DNA of 45,632 nucleotides. It comes from Gammaproteobacteria bacterium (GTDB lineage: Bacteria; Pseudomonadota; Gammaproteobacteria; CAIRSR01). Under the pieces are notes generated by a model. The model worked only from the letters and a program-made list of their open reading frames with translations, searched no databases and was not told where the DNA came from. A program made the position numbers and the translations under genes. How positions within the stretch are numbered: position 1 is the first letter of the stretch; every line of letters starts with the position of its first letter. The stretch is from positions 1 to 45,632 of the forward strand of contig CAUYTY010000122.1 of assembly GCA_963575655.1 (NCBI GenBank), written 5' to 3'. Shown here in pieces: positions 9,124 through 18,460 of the stretch.

Positions 9124-9447
9124 TTAAATCTTACTTCCTTTGTGGCTATCCTGTAGGGCGGTATCGATCTTGCCCTGAATGTTCCTGATCCGCACATTTA
9201 CCGCGCGGATATAGTCGTCCTTTTCGGATCGATTTTGCAATAGCTCGTACGCAAAATTGAGGGCGGCCATGACGGCGATACGCTCTTGTCCGATCACCCG
9301 ACCAGTGCTACGAATCTCCCTCATCCGCTCGTCGAGCAACCGCGCCGCGTACGACAGCGCCTCACGCTCCTCCTCAGGGCAGGTCACACGATATTCCTTG
9401 TCGAGGATGGTAACAGCTGCAACAGGTGGCATCTCTCTACTCATCAA
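9124..9447 (-). CDS. zapA: cell division protein ZapA
   Basis: 107 residues (two adjacent Met codons at the start). The N-terminal beta segment VTILDKEYRVTCPEEERE and the long C-terminal helix with the ALNFAYELLQ core are typical of ZapA, which cross-links FtsZ protofilaments at the division ring. Its stop is 5 bases from the inferred 6S RNA. A ZapB-like small coiled-coil gene precedes it. Length matches the family. Confidence 0.93.
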   Translation of the reverse strand: MMSREMPPVAAVTILDKEYRVTCPEEEREALSYAARLLDERMREIRSTGRVIGQERIAVMAALNFAYELLQNRSEKDDYIRAVNVRIRNIQGKIDTALQDSHKGSKI

Positions 9448-9519
9448 GTTCCCCGAAAAATCCCTGATCCGTAGCTAGGCAGGGAGATTGAAGAGGCGGT
9501 TTCTATGATCGTTTAGGTT

Positions 9520-9759
9520 CTAACCATGCAAGGCGGCTGTGGTTGGTGAGGGCTCCAGCAACCTCAATCGCTCAACGATGGTTTCTATCCGGGTTTTCGC
9601 GGCGGCATGACGTTCTAACAGATCTGCCCGTTCTGTCTTCCACACTTGTCGTTGGCGAAGGGGGGCAACCTCGTCCTGAAGGTGCGCGCGCCGAATCAAC
9701 TCATCCACCCGCACGTCGAGGGAATCCAGCGCATCTCGTTCGCCAGGTGCCATAGTCAT
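9520..9759 (-). CDS. small coiled-coil protein, TIGR02449/ZapB-like
   Basis: 79 residues from the ATG at 9759 (or 77 from 9753). The reading frame continues upstream, but those codons are hydrophobic and unlike the family, so the short start is chosen. The protein is a predicted coiled coil with heptad-like L/V positions (LDVRVDELIRR, ERADLLERHAAAKTRI, IVERLRLLEP). Proteins of this size encoded just before zapA are known as TIGR02449, thought to act with ZapA at the divisome. It is separated from zapA by 72 bases on the same strand. Confidence 0.7.
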   Translation of the reverse strand: MTMAPGERDALDSLDVRVDELIRRAHLQDEVAPLRQRQVWKTERADLLERHAAAKTRIETIVERLRLLEPSPTTAALHG

Positions 9760-10387
9760 TGTTGTGCCAAAGAGTAGCGGGGTTTTCCCAATGGTGACTG
9801 GAGAACGCATCCGCAGTGTCTGGGTGAGGATAATTGGCACTACGTAGACATTGGCTATTCTTCGAGAATAGTAATATACGTAAAATACGATTTTCGAAGA
9901 AACCACGCATGGCAAGGTGAGCGCCAGGGGATGACCTCGAAATGCTATTCAATATCGACGATAACGATTGTCCGAGAATTACCCTAGCGGACAAATTACA
10001 TTACCGTGTTTGGATACCTCTACCAGGATAGAATCGCTTTCTGAGATCTACCCATTTTGTCTCGTTGGGCAAAACGCCGCCTAAAGTTTTTTGCTCCACC
10101 TATAACCTACCGTTTTTGTAAATTAAAACCAAAGCCTTCTCCATCTGCTCGAAACGGTTGCCATGGAACCTACCATTAGGTGTATGGTAACCGCTCAATG
10201 CCCAAGCGTACAACGTCACTACTTAGAGGTTGCATAACAAAACCAATTATCCAGATGAAAAGAAAGGTAGATGGTAAACAAGTTGGCATAGTATTATAAA
10301 TTGCTTCATTTAAAATCCGGTCACAAGCCAAAATTCTGAATACAGACCGTTGCCTCTCTTGAAGAGGCGATGGAGGTGAAGAGCATC
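9760..10387. other. intergenic region between divergent zapB-like and sat genes
   Basis: This stretch of about 630 bases must hold the minus-strand promoter for zapB-like/zapA/6S and the plus-strand promoter for sat-aprBA. AT-rich segments occur at 9855-9900 and 10290-10320 (TAGTATTATAAATTG). No convincing -35/-10 pair could be fixed by eye. A strong ribosome-binding site (GATGGAGGTG, about 10369-10378) precedes sat. No gene is seen. Confidence 0.5.
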
Positions 10388-11605
10388 ATGTCCAAGTTAG
10401 TGAGGCCCCACGGGGGTGGTGAACTCAAGATCCTCTTGCTCCAGGGCGCCGCCCAAGAGGCGGAGCTTGCTCGTGCCGCAACCCTTCCCCAGGTACGTAT
10501 GTCGTCCCGTGAGACGGGCGATCTCATCATGTTGGGAATTGGTGGTTTTACCCCTCTCGAAGGATTCATGACCCGAGCTGATTGGGAAGGGGTGTGTGAC
10601 GGTTACAAAATGGCCAGTGGCCTGTTTTGGCCAATCCCGGTTACCTTGTCTACCAACAAGGCGACTGCTGACGGTCTCAAAGTGGGTGGCGATGTCGCCC
10701 TAGTGGATGACGAGACCGGAAGTATTATGGGGACTATGAAGGTCACCGAAAAGTATGCCATCGACAAGGAACATGAGTGCATCATGGTGTACAAAACCAC
10801 GGATATGGAACATCCCGGTGTCAAAATGGTGATGGAGCAAGGTGAGGTTAATCTGGCGGGTCCGGTAAAGGTGCTCTCTACCGGTGATTTTGCTGAGAAA
10901 TACGGTGCCCTATTCATGACCCCGACCGAGACTCGGGCGTTATTCGAGTCTAATGGCTGGAGCACGGTCGCGGCATTCCAAACCCGTAATCCGATGCACC
11001 GTTCCCACGAGTACCTGGCGAAGGTTGCGGTCGAGACTTGTGACGGTGTGCTCATCCACTCCTTGCTGGGTAAACTCAAACCGGGTGATATTCCTGCTGA
11101 GGTTCGTGCTCGGTCCATTGACACGTTGGTCGAGAATTATTTTGCCAAGAACACCGTTGTCCAGGCGGGCTACCCGTTGGACATGCGCTATGCCGGTCCA
11201 CGTGAGGCATTGCTGCATGCCCTCTTCCGTCAGAACTATGGTTGTTCGCACCTGATTGTCGGTCGTGACCACGCGGGTGTTGGTTCTTATTACGGGCCTT
11301 TCGATGCCCACCACATCTTCGATGAGATCCCCAAGGATGCCTTGGAGACCAAGCCTCTGAAGATCGATTGGACCTTCTGGTGTTATCGGTGTGGCGGAAT
11401 GGCCTCGATGCGGACTTGCCCGCACGACGACAAGGAGCGCTTGCTGCTGTCTGGAACCAAGCTACGCAAGGCTCTTTCGGAAGGCGGAGATGTTCCGACC
11501 GAATTCAGCCGCCCCGAGGTGTTGAGTATCTTGCGTGAGTACTATGCCAGTCTGCAGTCCCATGAGAAGGTAGAAGTTAAGTTGAGTGGCCACTCGGCCA
11601 GATAG
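10388..11605 (+). CDS. sat: sulfate adenylyltransferase (dissimilatory, homo-oligomeric ATP sulfurylase)
   Basis: 405 residues from the ATG at 10388 with GGAGGTG upstream (an earlier in-frame codon at 10370 overlaps this site). In sulfur oxidisers it works in reverse, turning APS plus pyrophosphate into ATP and sulfate. The catalytic motifs [11 protein letters not shown] and GRDHAGVG are intact, as is [12 protein letters not shown] Cys-rich segment W-C-Y-R-C-G-G-M...R-T-C-P, seen in prokaryotic dissimilatory Sat, is present. It lies 69 bases before aprB and all three genes run in one direction, so they probably form an operon. Codon use is GC-richer than that of the surrounding IS genes. Confidence 0.96.
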   Translation: MSKLVRPHGGGELKILLLQGAAQEAELARAATLPQVRMSSRETGDLIMLGIGGFTPLEGFMTRADWEGVCDGYKMASGLFWPIPVTLSTNKATADGLKVGGDVALVDDETGSIMGTMKVTEKYAIDKEHECIMVYKTTDMEHPGVKMVMEQGEVNLAGPVKVLSTGDFAEKYGALFMTPTETRALFESNGWSTVAAFQTRNPMHRSHEYLAKVAVETCDGVLIHSLLGKLKPGDIPAEVRARSIDTLVENYFAKNTVVQAGYPLDMRYAGPREALLHALFRQNYGCSHLIVGRDHAGVGSYYGPFDAHHIFDEIPKDALETKPLKIDWTFWCYRCGGMASMRTCPHDDKERLLLSGTKLRKALSEGGDVPTEFSRPEVLSILREYYASLQSHEKVEVKLSGHSAR

Positions 11606-11674
11606 TTTTGGATTAACCGTTTGTAGAGTGCCCTAGATAACCGTTGTTTGTAGATAACTCCCTGGAGAGACGCA

Positions 11675-12142
11675 ATGCCAACTTTTGTACGCACTGACAA
11701 GTGTGACGGCTGTAAAGGTCAGGACAAGACCGCCTGCATGTACATTTGCCCCCACGACCTGATGAAGCTCGATAAAGACGGCTCTGAGACCGGCCACGCG
11801 ATGCGTGCCTTCAATCAGGAACCAGAGCAATGCTGGGAGTGCTACTCCTGTGTCAAGATCTGTCCTCAGAACGCGATCGAGGCCCGTCACTACGCGGACG
11901 TCGTCCCGCTGGGTGGCTCCGTTCAACCTCTGCGTGGCTCTGACTCCATCCTGTGGACCATCAAGTTCCGCAATGGAACCATGAAGCGCTTCAAATTCCC
12001 CATCCGGACCACCCCGGAAGGCTCCATCGACCCGTATGGTAGCAAGCCCATGCCGAAACTGGCCGATATTGCCAAAATCGGCTTCTTCACCCAGGAGGGC
12101 GGTTTCCGCCCCGGTAATCCTGCCGAGTTGATCCGCAAGTAA
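11675..12142 (+). CDS. aprB: adenylylsulfate reductase, beta subunit (iron-sulfur)
   Basis: 155 residues, start supported by GGAGAG 8 bases upstream. Two [4Fe-4S] binding motifs are visible: C-D-G-C-K-G...C-M-Y-I-C-P-H-D, with the insertion typical of AprB cluster I, and C-W-E-C-Y-S-C-V-K-I-C-P. The C-terminal tail (F-R-P-G-N-P-A-E-L-I-R-K) wraps the alpha subunit in known structures. It passes electrons between AprA FAD and a membrane partner. No aprM or qmoABC gene is present in the window. Confidence 0.97.
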   Translation: MPTFVRTDKCDGCKGQDKTACMYICPHDLMKLDKDGSETGHAMRAFNQEPEQCWECYSCVKICPQNAIEARHYADVVPLGGSVQPLRGSDSILWTIKFRNGTMKRFKFPIRTTPEGSIDPYGSKPMPKLADIAKIGFFTQEGGFRPGNPAELIRK

Positions 12143-12209
12143 ACGGGCTCGCCTGTCTACTAACGGTCAACGGATCCCGTTGAAATCTACCTTTCCGAGT
12201 AAAGAAAAC

Positions 12210-14222
12210 ATGTCAGGTACTTTTGTTAATCCCGAAGTCGTGCAGGAAGAGGTTGATATCCTCTTGATTGGTGGTGGAATGGCGTGCTGTGGCGCTGCCT
12301 ATGAGCTGATGCGTTGGGCTGAGGCCGTCAAGGCCGAGACCGGGACTGATCTTAAGATCAAGCTGGTCGACAAGGCCGCTATGGACCGTTCCGGGGCTGT
12401 GGCCCAGGGTCTGTCCGCCATCAACACCTACATCGGCTCCGAGCAGGATCCAGCCGATTACGCCCGCATGGTCTCCAACGACCTGATGGGTATTACCCGT
12501 GACGATTTGGCCTATGACCTGGGCCGCCATGTGGATGAGTCCGTCCATCTGTTCGAGGAGTGGGGTCTGCCGATCTGGAAGACCGACGAAAACGGCGAGC
12601 GTCATGATGGCTCTAAGGGCCTACCCGCGCTGAAGGACGGCGGCAAGCCGGTACGCTCTGGTAAGTGGCAGATCATGATCAACGGCGAATCCTACAAGTG
12701 GATCGTCGCTGAGGCCGCCAAGAAGGCCCTGGGCATGGACCGTATCCAGGAGCGCGTGTTTATCGTCAAGCTGGTCAACGACAAGAATGACAAGAACCGT
12801 GTAGCCGGTGCCGTAGGTTTCTCGGTACGCGAGAACAAGGTGTTTGTCTTCAAGGCGAAGGCCATCCTGTTGGCTGCTGGTGGTTGCGTCAACATCTTCC
12901 GTCCCCGTTCCGTGGGTGAGGGCCAGGGGCGCGCCTGGTATCCAGTGTGGAACGCCGGTTCCACCTACTCCATGGCCGCTGAGGCTGGCGCTGAGCTGAC
13001 CATGATGGAAAACCGCTTCGTACCCGCCCGCTTCAAGGACGGTTACGGCCCGGTAGGGGCGTGGTTCCTGCTGTTCAAGGCCAAGGCCACCAATGCCGTC
13101 GGCGAAGTCTACATGGAGACCAACAAGCACCTCCTGGACGACTACCCGCCCTACGGTCAGGCCGCCGTACCTGCCTCCTGCCTACGCAACCATTTGATGC
13201 TCAAGGAGATGAAGGAAGGCCGTGGTCCCATCTACATGGATACGGTCACCGCCCTTGCCAAAATGAAGGAAGTGCTTACCCCGCGTGAGGTCAAGCACCT
13301 GGAAGCTGAGGCGTGGGAAGACTTCTTGGACATGTGCATTGGTCAGTGCGGCGTTTGGGTCGGTGAGAACATCGAGCCGGAGAAGAAGAACTCCGAGCTA
13401 ATGCCAACCGAGCCTTACCTGCTGGGCTCTCACTCCGGTTGCTGTGGTATCTGGGTCTCCGGCCCCGAGGACCTGGGTGCCCCGACCAGCGAAGAGTACG
13501 GCAACATCCCCGGCCATCTGCCGAGTGGTTGGAATTGGGGCTATCGCTCCATGACCACGGTTAAGGGTCTGTTCACTGCCGGTGACGGCGTGGGCGCCTC
13601 CGGCCACAAGTTCTCCTCCGGTTCTCATGCCGAAGGGCGTATCTGCGCCAAGTCCTTGGTGCGTTTCACCCTCGACAACAAGAGCTGGACCCCAGAACTC
13701 GACACCGACGTCAATACCCTGGTCGAACAGATCTACAAGCCAGTACGTAACTTCTTGGAGTTCAAGGACTACACCACCGCTATCGACGTGAACCCCAACT
13801 ACATCACGCCGAAGATGTTGCAGTTCCGTCTCCAGAAGATCATGGACGAATACGTTGCCGGTGTGGCGACCTATTACACCACCAATGCCCATATGCTGAA
13901 GGTGGCCGAGGACAAGCTGGAAATGCTCAAGGAAGACGCCATGAAGATGCGTGCCAAGGACCTCCACGAGTTGCTGCGTGCGTGGGAAAACTACCACCGC
14001 ATCCTCACGGCCGAGGCCCACATGAAGCATATCCAGTTCCGCGAGGAGAGCCGTTACCCCGGCTTCTACTATCGCATGGATAAGAACTTTGTTGACGAGC
14101 AGAATTGGAAGTGCTTTGTGAACTCCATCTACGACAAGGATGCCAAGAAGTGGACGGTGTTCAAGCGTAAGCATGTGGACCTGGTAGACAAGTCCAAGCT
14201 GTTCAAGCCCGCCAAGCATTAA
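12210..14222 (+). CDS. aprA: adenylylsulfate reductase, alpha subunit (FAD)
   Basis: 670 residues from the ATG at 12210 (M-S-G-T-F-V-N-P); an upstream TTG at 12180 is less likely. The N-terminal FAD Rossmann motif reads LLIGGGMACCGAAYE. DKAAMDRSGAVAQGLSAIN and the FSSGSHAEGRICAKSL flavin-site segment follow. The ENRFVPARFKDGYGPVGAW block is characteristic of AprA. In sulfur oxidation it forms APS from sulfite and AMP. It lies 67 bases after aprB and is followed by a strong terminator at 14252, so the operon ends here. Confidence 0.97.
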   Translation: MSGTFVNPEVVQEEVDILLIGGGMACCGAAYELMRWAEAVKAETGTDLKIKLVDKAAMDRSGAVAQGLSAINTYIGSEQDPADYARMVSNDLMGITRDDLAYDLGRHVDESVHLFEEWGLPIWKTDENGERHDGSKGLPALKDGGKPVRSGKWQIMINGESYKWIVAEAAKKALGMDRIQERVFIVKLVNDKNDKNRVAGAVGFSVRENKVFVFKAKAILLAAGGCVNIFRPRSVGEGQGRAWYPVWNAGSTYSMAAEAGAELTMMENRFVPARFKDGYGPVGAWFLLFKAKATNAVGEVYMETNKHLLDDYPPYGQAAVPASCLRNHLMLKEMKEGRGPIYMDTVTALAKMKEVLTPREVKHLEAEAWEDFLDMCIGQCGVWVGENIEPEKKNSELMPTEPYLLGSHSGCCGIWVSGPEDLGAPTSEEYGNIPGHLPSGWNWGYRSMTTVKGLFTAGDGVGASGHKFSSGSHAEGRICAKSLVRFTLDNKSWTPELDTDVNTLVEQIYKPVRNFLEFKDYTTAIDVNPNYITPKMLQFRLQKIMDEYVAGVATYYTTNAHMLKVAEDKLEMLKEDAMKMRAKDLHELLRAWENYHRILTAEAHMKHIQFREESRYPGFYYRMDKNFVDEQNWKCFVNSIYDKDAKKWTVFKRKHVDLVDKSKLFKPAKH

Positions 14223-14251
14223 TCGCGGTCTAGGGCAGACGCCTGACAAGA

Positions 14252-14290
14252 GGCCGGGTACCGCAAGGTACCCGGCCTTGCAGTTTTAGC
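14252..14290 (+). terminator. rho-independent terminator of sat-aprBA
   Basis: A perfect 11-bp stem GGCCGGGTACC / GGTACCCGGCC with a GCAA loop (14252-14277), then TTGCAGTTTT. It is located 30 bases after the aprA stop. Confidence 0.9.
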
Positions 14291-14405
14291 TGTCACGAAT
14301 CAACGAGAATTATCTTGATGATTTTCTAATCGCAGAAATCATTTGGTCGGTTACCCATTTATGGAAAATAACCTACCAAGTTTCTCTCTACCTGGCTGAC
14401 ACCGC

Positions 14406-15293
14406 ATGGCTGACATCGACATCGACCCCACTTCTGCACCTTTTCCCCAAAGTCCGGTAGTCCCTGCGCTCTTGAGCGGTGACGCCCCTCTCCAATTCCG
14501 TTGCCACCCAGACATTGCCTGTTTCAATGCCTGCTGCAAGAACATTGATATCAGCCTCACTCCCTACGACATTCTCCGTCTACGGCAACGCCTGAAAGTC
14601 AGCAGTGACGATTTCTTAACGCGCTATACCATCCCCTACGAGATCGAGAAAGAAGGATTGGTGGGGATCAAATTGCGCCCGGTGGAGCAGGGTACGGCCT
14701 GCCAATTTATGACAGAAAAGGGTTGTGGCGTTTATAGTGATCGTCCCACCGCTTGTCGTTATTATCCGTTAGCCTTGCTCTCGCTACGCCATCAGGATGA
14801 GTATACCGACCGTAGTGCCTATGCCTTGGTCCAAGAAGATCACTGCCACGGTCACCAGGAATCCCGGCTCCTCACCATTGATGAATATCGTCAGGAACAG
14901 GGCTTGACAGAGTATGATGAACTCGCACGTGGTTGGCGTCAGCTCATCCTCAAAAAGAAATCCTCCGGTCCCACGGTCGGTAAACCGAGCAAGCGTAGTT
15001 TGCAACTCTTCTTTATGGTCTGCTACGACCTAGACCGCTTCCGGCAATTTGTGAATAATCCCGGATTTCAGGAGGTCTATGACCTTTCTGAAGACCTTTT
15101 GCAAACACTTCGTACGGACGATACCGAATTAATGTTGTTCGGTTTTCGGTTTCTGCTCCAGATTTTGTTCAACGAGACCTCGATTGCCCTTAAAAGCGAC
15201 GCCGTAGATCGACGCTTAGCACGCAAACAAGAACGAGAGACGGTAATGGAAACCATCGTAAGTAAGGTAGCTCCCACTCCCGTTGCTGAATAG
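14406..15293 (+). CDS. YkgJ-family cysteine-cluster protein
   Basis: 295 residues. It has the CxxxCxxxCC-type cluster of the YkgJ/Fe-S family (C-H-P-D-I-A-C-F-N-A-C-C). Further conserved Cys lie in TACQFMTEKGCGVYSDRP and TACRYYPLALL. The family is thought to bind zinc or an iron-sulfur cluster; no enzyme activity is assigned. It has its own leader after the apr terminator, so it is probably a separate transcription unit, although its place beside aprBA is suggestive. The C-terminal 100 residues are helical and charged with no motif I recognise. Confidence 0.8.
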   Translation: MADIDIDPTSAPFPQSPVVPALLSGDAPLQFRCHPDIACFNACCKNIDISLTPYDILRLRQRLKVSSDDFLTRYTIPYEIEKEGLVGIKLRPVEQGTACQFMTEKGCGVYSDRPTACRYYPLALLSLRHQDEYTDRSAYALVQEDHCHGHQESRLLTIDEYRQEQGLTEYDELARGWRQLILKKKSSGPTVGKPSKRSLQLFFMVCYDLDRFRQFVNNPGFQEVYDLSEDLLQTLRTDDTELMLFGFRFLLQILFNETSIALKSDAVDRRLARKQERETVMETIVSKVAPTPVAE

Positions 15294-15783
15294 GTGGGAA
15301 TATCAAATGTAAAATCTAACCTCTAGTCATATTGATGGTTGGGTTACTAAAAAATACGGAGACATATTACCTAGTAATGCTTCCCCTTGCGGTGGTGTAC
15401 TGCGGCGGTATGGTTACGATGGCTACCCAAAATAGATCATCCATCGCCAAGATCGTGCGGATTACTCTAAATCTAGATTCGTTTCCAATGACTTGAATCT
15501 GTTGATCAGGCCCAGAATGGTACTAGAAATACTTGATATGGCGCATTTACCGTGGGGGGTGTGATGAACATAGTTATTGATCTTCCAAGAGCCGACTATT
15601 GTGTTGAGTCCGGGTCGGCAAATAGGGCCGAGGCTTCAAATTATTGGCATTCGGTGTGGAGGGCGAACAAGAAGAAGCTTGAAAAAGTCTGCACCCCTAA
15701 TCCTAGGGTGAGTTTGAATTTTCCTAACACCAAAGAATTGATCTTCGTTTGATGTGTCAAACAATGGTGCTGGTTTTTCTGAA
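15294..15783. other. intergenic, no supported gene
   Basis: A frame of 66 codons at 15552-15752 has no ribosome-binding site worth the name and no recognisable motif, so it is not called. The remainder appears non-coding. The stretch ends at the strong hairpin at 15784. Confidence 0.5.
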
Positions 15784-15840
15784 AAGGGGCCAGACTCGTA
15801 TTATTTCTCAGAAATAATACGAGTCTGGCCCCTTCTTTCT
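15784..15840. terminator. 25-bp perfect hairpin, bidirectional terminator-like
   Basis: The arms read AAGGGGCCAGACTCG... and its exact complement over 15784-15808 and 15810-15834, with almost no loop, then CTTTCT. A related hairpin lies at 20777-20830 after the DUF928 gene. On the minus strand it is followed by a short T-run (AAAA at 15782-15785), like the terminator of that gene. Confidence 0.75.
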
Positions 15841-16000
15841 CAAGTTGTTGCCTATGGCCCAATGTAACTGTCATGCTACCCAGAATCAGAGTTTCGGGCT
15901 ATGGCGAACGAGAAGTCTTATCGTACTCAAGTTGCCACCGATGACTTAGTTCAACCGTCTAGAAGAGTCGTAGAACCTGAGCCCCTTCCAGAGTCGTGAA
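15839..16000 (-). repeat. flanks of a deleted DUF928-type gene (ghost locus)
   Basis: The bases 15839-15925 match the 3' untranslated region of the DUF928 gene (20834-20910), sharing CAATGTAACTGTCATGCTAC-type sequence. The bases 15931-16000 match the region just upstream of that gene (21543-21615), sharing CACCGATGACT and GAGTCGTAGAACC. Here the two flanks are joined with no coding sequence between them. It is read as a paralogous locus whose coding region was lost. Confidence 0.6.
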
Positions 16001-16344
16001 TTCCTGCGGAACTAAATCCAGAACTAAGTAGATGTCCTTTTGTCTCATTCTGTTTCACATTGAATACCCAACACATGAGTGGTATCGTGCTGGCCGTATT
16101 TGAGCTACCCAGTTAAGCCGCAACGGCATAGAAATCAATGTTCACCGGGGCAGGCATCTCACCCTACATTTTATGGATAGCCATCTGTGAAACGAATGAA
16201 CGAGCCTGCTCTTCGTCGGACACACCGGCATGTGTCGCGGATTAAATGGATAGCCCGTATTGGCTAGACGTGGTTGGCTTTCCTGTTCCTTACTTGATAC
16301 GTTTGCCCCTTACTCACCACTTCCTGAAAATACTGGAGGATGCT
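16001..16344. other. leader region of the RCC1-repeat gene
   Basis: About 340 bases without a supported gene. A short stretch near 16214-16250 (TGTCGCGGATTAAATGGATA) resembles 34618-34645 and would read S-R-I-K-W-I-A-R in one frame. A good ribosome-binding site (CTGGAGG) ends 5 bases before the ATG at 16345. Confidence 0.5.
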
Positions 16345-16729
16345 ATGTTCGCTAAATTTATAGGTCGCCTGTCGCTATTTCTCTGTTTTCTAATGCTTTG
16401 GTTGAATGCTGGGATTGTTACGGCCAATACCGAAGTATCCACAATTAATAGAACTACCTTTGTTTCTGTCACACTGCAGAAGAATAGCGTCTTCTTTTCC
16501 GTGAACGGGTTGTCTTACGAAGACATAACGGTATGGACTTGGAACGGAGTAGATATCACCGTGCACCTACAAGCCGCTGTGTCAGACGGGTCAGCAAAGG
16601 TACATAGTACTACCAAAGGTTGTAGCGTTGAATGGAGAAACCCTCCAGTAGAATTAGAATTGAATAGTAGCGGCGTTTTAGGGGTGAACGCGATGGCTTT
16701 AAGCGTAACCGCCGATAGTGGGTGGTGTC

Positions 16730-17289
16730 TTACGTTGACCTAACTGGCAGAGCGGGAAAGGAAATCCACTCATGAATTGTCCAAACATGATCGGTAAGAC
16801 CAGCAGCCATGGCTGGTGTTCGATCTTTCCATTTTTCACGATCATCCTTAATACGCAGTGTTCGCACAGGCCAGCGGAAATTGTAGCTGAGTGCTACAAA
16901 GTATGTCATTGCATTGTGCATTTCCCAATTCTTTGAGAAACGGTAACTCTTACGGGTCTTCCGGGCATTCTGGCCACGGTCGGTGGCATTGAGACGTTCG
17001 ATGAATGCGGTATTGATAAAGGAGCTGACTATCGAGCGCGCCAGCCATAGGATCAATAACTCCAGAGTACCGAAGACCACGGTTCGTTTCACATCCACAA
17101 CTCGACCCTTCTTGCGAGTTTTACGAACGGTGGCATAACACAAGTCATTTGGCATGACTCGCTTTGGGTTCGGAGGACGACCTGGCCCTGGTCGTTTAGG
17201 TTGTGCCACTTCGGTTGCGTAAACTTTCTCAATTGCAGTTTGGTAAGGGGCGTGTTCGTCGGATGTAAGTAACAAATCAGTTCTTCCTT
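16730..17289 (-). pseudogene. IS1-like transposase, C-terminal half
   Basis: The frame reads LLTSDEHAPYQTAIEKVY, A-T-V-R-K-T-R-K-K-G-R-V-V and then FIERLNATDRGQNARKTRK, followed by YRFSKNWEMHNAMTYF and RTPAMAAGLTDHVWT. These are the conserved C-terminal blocks of a DDE transposase of the IS1-like group. Across the IS630 insertion the frame extends upstream as N-S-R-Q-M-R-T-A-G-V-K-G-R-T-D (18438-18480). It then joins out of register to the zinc-ribbon start (C-P-D-S-R-I-R-G-K), so the central DDE region has been deleted. Not functional. Confidence 0.8.
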
Positions 17290-17291
17290 TA

Positions 17292-18435
17292 CTAACCTGC
17301 GCGTTGGTTAGGGGACAAGCAAGTAAAAATAATCTATTATTAGTCCAACCAAAAAATAAGACATGAAATTGCTAAAATTATGAAAAATTCTGATGGACGT
17401 TCTCTCGATCACTCTACCCTTGAGTATATAAGGCTTCAAGCAGTAAAAGCTGTACGTAAAGGAATGTCTCCTAGGGAGGTGGGCGAGATTTTCGGTATGC
17501 ACCGATCGAAGGTGTACGAATGGGTGAAGAAGGCAAAAGAGATGGGTCTAGCTACGTTAAATGCGAAACCTGTCCCTGGAAGAAAATCCTTCATCAATGA
17601 ACAGCAAGAAGGAATACTCGTATTCTGGCTGTGCGCATTTACCCCATTGGATTTTGAATTCTCGACAGTCTTATGGACAACTGAAATGATAAAGACATTA
17701 ATAGAGAGGAAATTTTCTATTTACATGAGTCGTTCCGCGGTGGGCCGTTTTTTGCGCCGCATTAATTTAACTCCACAACGGCCAGTATATCGTGCGATAG
17801 AGAGGGACCAATTTTCAGTAGATAATTGGATTAACAAAGAGTTTCCTAGAATCAAAGAGTTGGCAAGTAATGAGGGTGCTATAATCTATTTTCTTGATGA
17901 GGCTGGGGCGCGCACCGATTATCACGCGGGTACAACTTGGGGGCTAGAAGGTTTAACTCCCATAATTCCCTCCACTGGTGGACGTTATCGCATAAATATG
18001 ATCGCTGCGATAACTTCTGAAGGAAAGATGCATTTCCAAATAGGTCCCTCATCGCTCAATGGTGGTGCGTTTGTTGAATATCTAAAAATTTTGGCTCAAG
18101 AGAATTCATGCCCCATCTATATTGTAACAGACGGGTATTCTGCCCATCATGCAAAAGTAGTTAAGGAATATCTGGAGACGACAAATGGAAAGGTTAAAAT
18201 ATTCTTTCTTCCCACCTATTCTCCACACCTTAATCCTGTCGAGCTAGTATGGAGCAATATTAAGACACAAGGAATTGCGCGTCACCTTATTCGTAATGTG
18301 GAGGAGTTAAAAAATAAAGCTACTCAACTTTTAGAGGATTTAAAAAAATCGCCAGAGAAAGTCAGAGAACTTTTTAAAGAAGAATCCGTCCAATATGCTA
18401 TTTAGCTGGAGTCCCCTAACCAACGCGCAGGTTAG
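17292..18435 (+). mobile_element. IS630-family element, complete copy B (1144 bp)
   Basis: It is flanked by TA at 17290-17291 and 18436-18437. Length and encoded protein are identical to copy A at 3314-4457, in the opposite orientation. The two copies are therefore a long inverted repeat that could mediate inversion of the 13 kb between them. Confidence 0.95.
17380..18405 (+). CDS. IS630-family transposase (copy B)
   Basis: 341 residues, same predicted protein as copy A: two N-terminal helix-turn-helix segments, then a DDE_3 domain with LDEAGA, VTDGYSAHH and YSPHLNPVE. It starts at the ATG about 88 bases into the element and stops about 30 bases before the end. The reading frame is intact. 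It sits antisense to the IS1-like transposase it interrupts. Confidence 0.96.
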   Translation: MKNSDGRSLDHSTLEYIRLQAVKAVRKGMSPREVGEIFGMHRSKVYEWVKKAKEMGLATLNAKPVPGRKSFINEQQEGILVFWLCAFTPLDFEFSTVLWTTEMIKTLIERKFSIYMSRSAVGRFLRRINLTPQRPVYRAIERDQFSVDNWINKEFPRIKELASNEGAIIYFLDEAGARTDYHAGTTWGLEGLTPIIPSTGGRYRINMIAAITSEGKMHFQIGPSSLNGGAFVEYLKILAQENSCPIYIVTDGYSAHHAKVVKEYLETTNGKVKIFFLPTYSPHLNPVELVWSNIKTQGIARHLIRNVEELKNKATQLLEDLKKSPEKVRELFKEESVQYAI

Positions 18436-18460
18436 TAACACCAGCAGTTCTCATTTGCCG

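Noticed and set aside
13398-14249. 283-codon open frame on the minus strand opposite aprA
   Set aside because: It is a shadow of the GC-rich aprA gene, with low-complexity Val/Leu/His/Gly content, no ribosome-binding site and no motif.
15552-15752. 66-codon frame between the YkgJ gene and the hairpin
   Set aside because: No ribosome-binding site, no recognised motif, and it ends in a non-coding repeat region.
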